From Actinomadura sp. KC06 (GTDB taxonomy: Bacteria; Actinomycetota; Actinomycetes; Streptosporangiales; Streptosporangiaceae), in assembly GCF_004348735.1 (NCBI RefSeq), contig NZ_SMKT01000084.1, positions 1 through 39,563 on the forward strand: a stretch of DNA of 39,563 bases. Reading direction: 5' to 3'. Both the position numbers and the translations under genes were made by a program. This document shows positions 29,841 through 36,372 of this stretch, in pieces. Numbering within the stretch: the stretch's first letter is position 1; each line of letters opens with the position of its first letter. Below the pieces are notes generated by a model, which was given only the letters and a program-made list of their open reading frames with translations, ran no database searches and had not been told where the DNA came from.

Positions 29841-31019
29841 TTGCGGCGCAACAAGATGAGGCTCACCGGCGCGGTGGTGGTGAGCGCGGCGCTCGCGCTC
29901 AGCGCCGTGGCCTGCGGTGGCGACGATGACGGCGGCGGCAGCGGCGGCGGCGACGAGATCACGATCGGGTTCATGGGCGACAAGACCGGGGAGAACTCGG
30001 GCCTGGTGATCCCGCCGATGCAGGGCGCGCAGCTGGCCATCGACCAGTACAACGCGACCAACCCCAAGACCAAGATCAAGTTGAAGGTCTACGACAGCCA
30101 GGGCAAGGCCGAGCAGGCCACGCCGCTGGCGCAGGGCGCGGTCAAGAACGACAAGATCGTGGGCCTGATCGGGCCGGCGTTCTCCGGCGAGTCCGAGAGC
30201 GTGGGGCCGATCCTGGAGGAGGCGAAGATCCCGAGCATCTCGCCGTCCGCGACGAGCGTCACCCTGGCCGAGAAGGGCTGGAAGTTCTGGCACCGCGTGG
30301 TCGCCGACGACGCCGTGCAGAGCGAGGGCGCCGCGAACTTCCTGGTGAACTCGGTGAAGGCGAAGAAGATCTTCACGGTTTCCGACAAGCAGGCCTACGG
30401 CGAGGGCCTTGCCGGCGCCATCGCGAAGGCGGCCGCCGCCAAGGGCGTGCAGACCCAGTCGGACGGCGTTGACGACAAGGCGACGGACTACTCCTCCACC
30501 GTCAACAAGATCAACCAGTTCAAGCCCGACGCGGTCTACTTCGGCGGCTACTACGCCGTCGCCGGGCGGCTTTTCAAGCAGCTGCGCGAGGCCGGCTACC
30601 AGGGCAAGATGATGTCGGGCGACGGCTCGCTCGCCACCGGGCTGATCGAGGGCGCGGGCGAGAAGAACGCGCAGAAGGCGCTGCTGAGCTGCGGCTGCCT
30701 CATCGACGCCGAGGGCAAGACCAACGAGAAGGCCAAGAAGTTCGCCACCGACTACAAGGCGAAGTTCGGCGCCGAGGTCGCGATCTACTCGACGGAGGGC
30801 TTCGACGCCGCGACGGCGTTCATCGAGGCCGTCAAGGCCGGCAAGACCACGCCGGAGGACATCAACACCTACCTGAAGACCGTGGACATCCAGGGCGTCG
30901 GAAAGCAGATCAAGTTCGACGACAAGGGCGAGCTCGCGGCGCAGGACATCTTCATCTACGAGGTGCAGGGCAACAAGCTGCCGCTGCTCGGCAACAGCAA
31001 CGAAGCAAAGGTCTCGTAG
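29841..31019 (+). CDS. branched-chain amino-acid ABC transporter, substrate-binding lipoprotein
   Basis: A LivJ/LivK-type periplasmic-binding protein tethered as a lipoprotein. From the chosen TTG start the signal is RRNKMRLTGAVVVSAALALS and the lipidated residue is Cys25 (SAVAC-GG), followed by an Asp/Gly linker. The mature part (type I fold) begins DEITIGFMGDKTGENSG and contains the family stretches GLIGPAFSGES and SDKQAYGEGLA. The gene is 392 codons. Starts at ATG 29823 or ATG 29856 are possible; TTG 29841 is preferred because GGAAAGG lies 9 bases upstream. Lgt, encoded in this window, would lipidate it. The exact ligand (Leu, Ile, Val or another amide) is not certain. A strong hairpin after the gene would let it be expressed above the permeases. 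Confidence 0.9.
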   Translation: MRRNKMRLTGAVVVSAALALSAVACGGDDDGGGSGGGDEITIGFMGDKTGENSGLVIPPMQGAQLAIDQYNATNPKTKIKLKVYDSQGKAEQATPLAQGAVKNDKIVGLIGPAFSGESESVGPILEEAKIPSISPSATSVTLAEKGWKFWHRVVADDAVQSEGAANFLVNSVKAKKIFTVSDKQAYGEGLAGAIAKAAAAKGVQTQSDGVDDKATDYSSTVNKINQFKPDAVYFGGYYAVAGRLFKQLREAGYQGKMMSGDGSLATGLIEGAGEKNAQKALLSCGCLIDAEGKTNEKAKKFATDYKAKFGAEVAIYSTEGFDAATAFIEAVKAGKTTPEDINTYLKTVDIQGVGKQIKFDDKGELAAQDIFIYEVQGNKLPLLGNSNEAKVS

Positions 31020-31078
31020 GCGTCACCACGTCTGGACAGACCTGACCGTCCCCCGTTCCGGGGGCCTCTGATGGCGCG

Positions 31079-31108
31079 GGAGCGGGAGCGCTACAGCGCT
31101 CCCGCTCC
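31079..31108 (+). terminator. attenuating hairpin between binding protein and permease genes
   Basis: A 14-bp inverted repeat (31079-31092 with 31095-31108), in practice about 13 bp with a 4-base loop, followed by TTTG. It lies inside the operon, 21 bases before the livH start, so it should partly terminate transcription or protect the upstream mRNA. Confidence 0.7.
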
Positions 31109-31128
31109 TTTGACGAAGGCGACCGAAG

Positions 31129-32094
31129 GTGCTCGACGACTTCATCAATCAATTCTGGCCGTCGACCGTCGACGGGCTGGCGCTGGGCGCGATCTACGCG
31201 CTCCTGGCGCTCGGCTACACGATGGTCTACGGCGTGCTCAGGCTGATCAACTTCGCGCATGCCGACATCTTCATGGTGGGCACGTTCGCCGCGCTGTGGA
31301 CCGCGCGCGGGATCGGCGCCTCCGACGTGGGCGGGATCGCGCTCATCGGCGTGGTGGTGCTGATGGCCGTGGTGGCCGGTGCGGTGGCGGGCGGCGGCGC
31401 GATGCTGCTGGAAGTGACCGCGTACCGGCCGCTGCGCAAGAAGGGCGCGTCCCGGCTGGCGGCGCTGATCTCCGCGATCGGCGCGTCGATCTTCATCCAG
31501 CAGCTGATGGGCACGGTGGTGATCCATCGGGTCTTCGGGACCTCGAAGGAGGGCGGCAAGCTCGACGTCAACGAGCACTTCAAAGAGCTGTCGAACGTGG
31601 TGGACGTCGGCCCGCTGCTGATCCGCAACGATCAGCTGATCGTCTTCTTCGGCGCGGTGGGGATGATGATCGCGCTGGACCAGTTCGTGAACCGGACGAA
31701 GCTCGGCCGCGGCATCCGCTCGACGGCGCAGGACCCGGAGACCGCGGTCCTGATGGGCGTCAACATCGACCGGGTGGTGTCGGTGACGTTCCTCGTCGGC
31801 GGCATCATGGCGGGCGTCGCCGCGGCGCTGTACTTCCTGCGGTTCGAGACCACGAACTACTTCGTCGGGTTCCTGCTCGGCATCAAGGCGTTCACCGCCG
31901 CGGTGCTCGGCGGCATCGGCAACATCCGCGGCGCCCTCGCCGGCGGCTTCACCCTGGGGCTGCTGGAGATGTACGGCTCAAGCATTTTCGGGTCGGAATG
32001 GCGGGACGTCGTCGCGTTCACATTGCTGATCCTGGTCCTGATGTTCCGTCCCACCGGCATCCTCGGTGAGTCTCTCCAGCGGGCGCGCGCATGA
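31129..32094 (+). CDS. livH: branched-chain amino-acid ABC permease LivH
   Basis: A 321-residue inner-membrane permease of the LivH family, one of the two subunits that form the pore of a branched-chain amino-acid importer. About eight hydrophobic segments are visible. Motifs: DGLALGAIYALLALGYTMVYGVLRLINFAHADIFMVG at the N-terminus, which is the family signature, and the ATPase-contact loop RSTAQDPETAVLMGVNIDRV near 205-224. GTG 31129 follows a GAAGG ribosome-binding site 9 bases upstream. Its stop overlaps the livM start by 4 bases (ATGA). Confidence 0.95.
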   Translation: MLDDFINQFWPSTVDGLALGAIYALLALGYTMVYGVLRLINFAHADIFMVGTFAALWTARGIGASDVGGIALIGVVVLMAVVAGAVAGGGAMLLEVTAYRPLRKKGASRLAALISAIGASIFIQQLMGTVVIHRVFGTSKEGGKLDVNEHFKELSNVVDVGPLLIRNDQLIVFFGAVGMMIALDQFVNRTKLGRGIRSTAQDPETAVLMGVNIDRVVSVTFLVGGIMAGVAAALYFLRFETTNYFVGFLLGIKAFTAAVLGGIGNIRGALAGGFTLGLLEMYGSSIFGSEWRDVVAFTLLILVLMFRPTGILGESLQRARA

Positions 32095-33266
32095 ACCTCA
32101 CGAAGAACGGAAACGGAAACGGCGGCCGCGCCGGCGTCCGCGACATGCTCTCCTTCGATCCGCTCCGCAACGCCTGGGCGGGTGCCCCGCCCGTGGTGCG
32201 CTGGATCGTCTACGGCCTCCTGATCATCGGCGGCGTCCTGCTCCCGAGCGAGTCCATCGGCAGCTTCATGGCGCCGAGCGGCTCCGACTGGGCGTCGATG
32301 CTGAGCACCCAGATCGCGATCTACGTGCTGCTGGCGATCGGCCTGAACGTCGTGGTCGGCATGGCCGGCCTGCTCGACCTCGGGTACGTGGCGTTCTACG
32401 CGGTCGGCGCCTACACGATGGCGATCTTCGCGACCAAGTACGACTGGAGCTTCTGGGAGTCGCTCGTCCTGGCGATCGCGTTCTCGGCGCTGGCCGGGGT
32501 GATCCTGGGCGCGCCGACGCTGCGGCTGCGCGGCGACTATCTGGCGATCGTGACGCTCGGCTTCGGTGAGATCGTCAAGCGCACGGCGAACAACAGCGAG
32601 TACGTGAACGGGCCGCGCGGCGTGCAGGGCATCCCGCATCCGCCGTCGCTGTCGGAGTTCGAGATCATGGGCGTCCAGCCGCTGAAGTACGGGCTGCTGG
32701 ACTCCCGGCCGTACTACTACCTGCTGCTCGTGTTCATCATCGTCGCGATCATCTTCGTGAAGCGGCTGGAGAACTCGCGGGTGGGCCGCGCGTGGGTGTC
32801 GATCCGCGAGGACGAGGACGCGGCCGAGCTGATGGGCGTGCCGACGTTCAAGTTCAAGCTGGCGGCGTTCGCGATCGGCGCCGCGATCGGCGGCAGCGGC
32901 GGCGTCGTGTTCGCCTCCCAGCAGACGTCGATCACCCCGCTGAACTTCGAGTTCCTCGTGTCGGCGCTGATCCTGGCCGGCGTGGTGCTGGGCGGCTCGG
33001 GCAACCTCCCGGGCGTCATGCTGGGCGCCGCGGTGCTGGCCTGGCTGCCCGAGCGGTTCCGGTTCCTGTCCGACTACCGGATGCTGATCTTCGGCGCCGC
33101 GCTGGTGCTGATGATGATCTTCCGTCCGGAGGGCCTGTGGCCGTCCCGGCAGCGGAAGGCCGAACTGGCCGAAGGCACCGGCGGTATGGGCAGTATGGGA
33201 GCCGAAGTGGCCGTGCCGGACAAACCCGACTTCGGCCCCGGAGAGACGCTGGAGGAGGGCAAGTGA
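32091..33266 (+). CDS. livM: branched-chain amino-acid ABC permease LivM
   Basis: A 391-residue second permease subunit. The LivM signature GLNVVVGMAGLLDLGYVAFYAVGAYTMA lies at about 85-112, GDYLAIVTLGFGEIVK near 149-164, and the ATPase-contact loop is VGRAWVSIREDEDAAELMGV near 232-251. The N-terminus has a 50-residue cytoplasmic stretch before the first helix, longer than in enteric LivM but common in actinobacteria. The C-terminal tail (after about 355) is hydrophilic. ATG 32091 overlaps the livH stop, and the livM stop overlaps the livG start, so the genes are coupled. Confidence 0.95.
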   Translation: MNLTKNGNGNGGRAGVRDMLSFDPLRNAWAGAPPVVRWIVYGLLIIGGVLLPSESIGSFMAPSGSDWASMLSTQIAIYVLLAIGLNVVVGMAGLLDLGYVAFYAVGAYTMAIFATKYDWSFWESLVLAIAFSALAGVILGAPTLRLRGDYLAIVTLGFGEIVKRTANNSEYVNGPRGVQGIPHPPSLSEFEIMGVQPLKYGLLDSRPYYYLLLVFIIVAIIFVKRLENSRVGRAWVSIREDEDAAELMGVPTFKFKLAAFAIGAAIGGSGGVVFASQQTSITPLNFEFLVSALILAGVVLGGSGNLPGVMLGAAVLAWLPERFRFLSDYRMLIFGAALVLMMIFRPEGLWPSRQRKAELAEGTGGMGSMGAEVAVPDKPDFGPGETLEEGK

Positions 33267-34054
33267 GCGGGACGAAGGACGCCGCGCCCGTCCTTGAGCT
33301 GCGGGACGTCGTGATGCGCTTCGGCGGCGTGGTCGCGCTCAACAAGGTGAACCTCGCGGTCGGAGAAGGCGAGATCTTCGCGCTGATCGGCCCGAACGGG
33401 GCCGGGAAGACGACGGTGTTCAACGTGACCACCGGCGTGTACCGGCCGACCGAGGGGCGGGTGGTGTTCCGCGGGAAGCGCATCGACGGGAAGAAGCGGT
33501 ACGTCGTCACGAAGCTGGGCGTGGCGCGGACGTTCCAGAACGTCCGCCTGTTCCACAACATGACGGCGGTCGAGAACGTCCTCGTCGGCACGGACGCGCA
33601 CCACCGGACCGGCTTCGTCGCCGCGGGCCTCGGCCTGCCCTGGCACCGCCGGGAGGAGCGCTCCGGCAGGGAGCGGGCCCGCGAGCTGCTGGAGCTGGTC
33701 GGCATCCCGCACCGCAGCGAGGAGGCCGCGAAGAACCTGCCGTACGGCGACCAGCGGCGGCTGGAGATCGCGCGGGCGCTCGCGACCGAGCCGAAGCTGC
33801 TGCTGCTGGACGAGCCCGCCGCGGGCATGAACCCGGCGGAGAAGGTCGCGCTCCAGGACCTGATCCGCAGGATCCGCGACACCGGCGTGACGGTGCTGCT
33901 CATCGAGCACGACATGAGCCTGGTGATGGGGATCAGCGACCGGATCGCGGTGCTGGACTTCGGCCAGAAGATCGCCGACGGCCTCCCGGCCGAGGTGCAG
34001 AACGACCCGCGGGTCATCGAGGCGTATCTGGGGGCACCGGCCGATGCTTCTTGA
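33263..34054 (+). CDS. livG: branched-chain amino-acid ABC ATPase LivG
   Basis: A 263-residue ATP-binding subunit of the liv importer. Walker A is GPNGAGKTT (about 43-51), the ABC signature is LPYGDQRRLEIARAL (about 157-171), Walker B with its Glu is LLLLDEPAAGMNP (about 176-188), and the switch His is in LLIEHDMSLV. The insertion around the ENVLVGTDAHHRTG stretch is typical of LivG. The GTG start overlaps the livM stop, with GGAGGAGGG upstream. Its last 11 bases overlap livF. Confidence 0.96.
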   Translation: MSGTKDAAPVLELRDVVMRFGGVVALNKVNLAVGEGEIFALIGPNGAGKTTVFNVTTGVYRPTEGRVVFRGKRIDGKKRYVVTKLGVARTFQNVRLFHNMTAVENVLVGTDAHHRTGFVAAGLGLPWHRREERSGRERARELLELVGIPHRSEEAAKNLPYGDQRRLEIARALATEPKLLLLDEPAAGMNPAEKVALQDLIRRIRDTGVTVLLIEHDMSLVMGISDRIAVLDFGQKIADGLPAEVQNDPRVIEAYLGAPADAS

Positions 34055-34844
34055 GATCGACGACATCCACGTCCACTACGGGAAGATCGCGGCGCTGAAG
34101 GGCATCTCGGTGTCCGTCGACCAGGGCGAGATCGTCACGCTGATCGGCGCGAACGGCGCCGGGAAGACGACGACGCTCAAGACGGTCTCGGGTCTGCGGA
34201 ACCTGTCGTCGGGCGCGGTGCGCTTCGACGGCCGCGACATCAGCCGGGTGCCCGGGCACAAGCGGGTGCTGGCCGGCATCGGGCAGGCCCCGGAGGGTCG
34301 CGGCATCTTCCCCGGCATGACCGTGGAGGAGAACCTCCTGATGGGCGCCTACGCCCGCAAGGAGGACTCGTCCAAGGAGCTGGCGGAGGTGCACGAGCTG
34401 TTCCCGCGGCTGGCCGAGCGCCGGAACCAGGCGGGCGGCACGATGTCCGGCGGCGAGCAGCAGATGCTCGCGATCGGGCGGGCGCTGATGGCCAAGCCGA
34501 AGGTGCTGCTGCTGGACGAGCCGTCCATGGGCCTCGCGCCGATGCTGGTGCAGCAGATCTTCTCGATCATCGTGGAGATCAACCGGCGCGGCACCACGGT
34601 GCTGCTGGTGGAGCAGAACGCCCAGCAGGCGCTGCAGATCGCGCACCGCGCGTACGTGCTGGAGACGGGCCGGGTCGTGAAGGCGGCGCCGGCGGGCGAA
34701 CTGCTCGACGACCCGCAGGTCCGCGCGGCCTACCTGGGCGGCGCGTCCGGCGACGACCTGACCGCGGCGTCGGACGTCGCCTCGGCGGAGGCGGCCGAGG
34801 ACCCCGAGGCCGCCCGCGGCCCCGAGGAGGGGCCGACCCGGTAG
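34044..34844 (+). CDS. livF: branched-chain amino-acid ABC ATPase LivF
   Basis: A 266-residue second ATPase subunit. Walker A is GANGAGKTT (about 36-44), the signature is MSGGEQQMLAIGRAL (about 134-148), Walker B is VLLLDEPSMGL (about 154-164), and the switch region is LLVEQNAQQAL. GQAPEGRGIFPGMTVEENL is diagnostic for LivF. The last 35 or so residues are Asp, Glu and Ala-rich beyond the family end and look disordered. ATG 34044 lies within livG. It is the last gene of the operon; a hairpin follows 19 bases after the stop. Confidence 0.96.
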   Translation: MLLEIDDIHVHYGKIAALKGISVSVDQGEIVTLIGANGAGKTTTLKTVSGLRNLSSGAVRFDGRDISRVPGHKRVLAGIGQAPEGRGIFPGMTVEENLLMGAYARKEDSSKELAEVHELFPRLAERRNQAGGTMSGGEQQMLAIGRALMAKPKVLLLDEPSMGLAPMLVQQIFSIIVEINRRGTTVLLVEQNAQQALQIAHRAYVLETGRVVKAAPAGELLDDPQVRAAYLGGASGDDLTAASDVASAEAAEDPEAARGPEEGPTR

Positions 34845-34863
34845 CGGCTCTCAGGCTGCGGCA

Positions 34864-34905
34864 CGCGCCCGCCCAGGTCCGGTCCGCCGGGGTTGGGCGG
34901 GCGCG
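34864..34905 (+). terminator. terminator of the liv operon
   Basis: A perfect 12-bp stem (34864-34875 with 34894-34905), an 18-base loop that may form a small inner stem, and a downstream GCGCTTTGG. It separates the operon from the convergent gene that ends at 34970. Confidence 0.7.
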
Positions 34906-34969
34906 GCGCTTTGGGGCGTCCTGAGTGCCCTGGGGGACGCCTGAGCCCGCACCTGGTGGGCCGGGGCGA

Positions 34970-35548
34970 TCAGGGAAGCGTGATCTCGGCGGGCGCGGGG
35001 TCGCTGACGGCGCCGACCGTCGGCGAGCCGTGGAGCCGCACCGCCTTGGCCTTCGCGCCGCGCGGCACGTCGAACCAGAGGTCGAACTCGGCGCGCATGA
35101 ACGAGCCGACCGACAGCCGCTCCGGCTGCCGTTTGATCATGGTGGCGTTGACGTCGGGGGAGTGGGCGGCGCCGTCGGCGGTGACGAGGCGCTGCTTCCA
35201 GGTGTCGAAGACCTGGATGTCGCGTCCGGTGTTGACGGCGAGGACGCGGATCCTGGTGAACGTCCCCTTCGATCCCATCGCGGCGTGGGTGCCCATCACC
35301 TCGGTCATGCCCTCGCGGAAGCCGATGACGGTGAACGTCATGTCGGCGCTGCGACCGGTCTTGCCCTCCGGCACGGATTCGCCCTCGCGGGCCTTCTCGG
35401 CCGGGATGCGGTAGGTCGGCGCCGTCTCCGCCTCCTTCGAACCGGAGGAACCCGCGAACGCGACGGCTGCGGCGAGCGCGGCGGAGGCGGCGACCGTGAG
35501 CGCGGCGCCCGCGAAGGAGTCCCGTGGACGTGTGGCACGGAGGCGCAT
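34970..35548 (-). CDS. exported DUF4352-like protein
   Basis: A 192-residue protein with a basic start and one hydrophobic segment (about 12-32), either an uncleaved anchor or a signal peptide. The rest is an immunoglobulin-like domain resembling DUF4352: MTFTVIGFREGMTEVMG, GTFTRIRVLAVNTGRDIQVFDTWKQRLVTADGAAHSPDVNATM, and a final strand of the EFDLWFDVPRGAKAKAVRL type. DUF4352 domains lie on the cell surface and their role is not known. The minus-strand ATG at 35548 is preferred because TACGTT lies 6 bases before it; a longer frame up to 35779 is open but rejected, because the extra 77 residues have no domain character. Confidence 0.8.
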   Translation of the reverse strand: MRLRATRPRDSFAGAALTVAASAALAAAVAFAGSSGSKEAETAPTYRIPAEKAREGESVPEGKTGRSADMTFTVIGFREGMTEVMGTHAAMGSKGTFTRIRVLAVNTGRDIQVFDTWKQRLVTADGAAHSPDVNATMIKRQPERLSVGSFMRAEFDLWFDVPRGAKAKAVRLHGSPTVGAVSDPAPAEITLP

Positions 35549-35554
35549 GTTCGG

Positions 35555-35560
35555 AACGTA
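35555..35560 (-). promoter_or_regulatory. -10 element for the DUF4352-like gene
   Basis: TACGTT on the minus strand (35560 to 35555), 6 bases before the ATG at 35548, so the mRNA is probably leaderless. Confidence 0.5.
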
Positions 35561-35659
35561 CGGCCGATCACCGCCCGGTTGCACGTCCAGGCGCGTTTCG
35601 CAACCCAACCGCAACCAGTGATGAGCGAACACCGGTGTCGTCGCGCCGGGGATCGGCCC

Positions 35660-35687
35660 GTCCGGCGGCCTGGGAACGCCGCCGGAC
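35660..35687 (-). terminator. hairpin between thioesterase and DUF4352-like genes
   Basis: A perfect 10-bp stem (35660-35669 with 35678-35687) with an 8-base loop. It probably ends the thioesterase transcript, about 150 bases after its stop on the minus strand. Confidence 0.5.
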
Positions 35688-35696
35688 ATGCGTTGA

Positions 35697-35765
35697 CCCG
35701 GGATCACCTTTGGGGCCGTACGAACCTTCCCCGGGCGCGTACGTTGTCTACTCGGTGATCCCGGG
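35697..35765. repeat. 12-bp inverted repeat, arms 45 bases apart
   Basis: CCCGGGATCACC (35697-35708) is exactly inverted as GGTGATCCCGGG (35754-35765). The 45-base interior contains CGTACG and GCGTACGT. The repeat lies in the 289-base gap between two minus-strand genes, with no credible gene inside. It may be a pair of operators or a large hairpin; its function is not evident. Confidence 0.55.
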
Positions 35766-35837
35766 CCGTTCCGATCCACGCTACAGACCCCGGGCCGCGC
35801 ATCGCAAAGGAAGCCGGCCGCGAAGAAAAACTGGACA

Positions 35838-36254
35838 TCACGCGCCGGGGGCGTCCCGGAGCATGCAGGTGAGGCGGGCGGTGCAGACCCGGCGGTCCTC
35901 GTCGTCGGTGATCACGATGTCGTAGGTGGCGAGCGAGCGGCCGCCGTGCAGGCGGGTCGCCACGCCCGTCACGTGCCCCTCGGTGGCCGACCGGTGGTGG
36001 GTGGCGTTGATCTCGATGCCGACGGCGATGCGCCCCGCCCCGGCGTGCAGCGCGGCGCCGATGGAGCCGAGCGACTCGGCCAGGACGCAGGACGCGCCGC
36101 CGTGCAGCAGCCCGTACGGCTGGGTGTTGCCCTTGACGGGCATCCGGCCCACGACGCGCTCGGCCGACGCTTCCAGGAACTCCACGCCCATGGTCTTCGC
36201 CAGGTCGCCGTGGACGCCCTCGGAGAGGATCTCCGCGTCCCCTATGTCGCTCAC
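35838..36254 (-). CDS. PaaI-type hotdog acyl-CoA thioesterase
   Basis: A 138-residue single hotdog-fold protein of the PaaI/YdiI group, which hydrolyses acyl- or aryl-CoA thioesters in the cytoplasm. The diagnostic helix is QPYGLLHGGASCVLAESLGSIGA (about 45-67), where Gly-Gly and Glu60 are the catalytic-helix residues. The ending VCTARLTCMLR is typical. Family members include 1,4-dihydroxy-2-naphthoyl-CoA hydrolase of menaquinone synthesis; the substrate cannot be told here. The start is GTG at 36254 on the minus strand with a weak AGGG upstream. It is divergent from polA, 118 bases apart. Mycobacteria carry an unrelated TesB thioesterase in this general locus. Confidence 0.9.
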   Translation of the reverse strand: MSDIGDAEILSEGVHGDLAKTMGVEFLEASAERVVGRMPVKGNTQPYGLLHGGASCVLAESLGSIGAALHAGAGRIAVGIEINATHHRSATEGHVTGVATRLHGGRSLATYDIVITDDEDRRVCTARLTCMLRDAPGA

Positions 36255-36360
36255 GCTGCCCTGCCTTCCCGGGGGAGCCCCAAGACCCTGGGGAGTCGGC
36301 CCGGAGATCCACGCTTCGCTCAGGTCTCCGGGCCTCCGCGAAACTGTCGTTGACGCAGAC

Positions 36361-36366
36361 TAGAGT
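36361..36366 (+). promoter_or_regulatory. -10 element for leaderless polA
   Basis: TAGAGT, then 6 bases, then GTG at 36373. No ribosome-binding site precedes the start. Confidence 0.5.
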
Positions 36367-36372
36367 CCTCGT

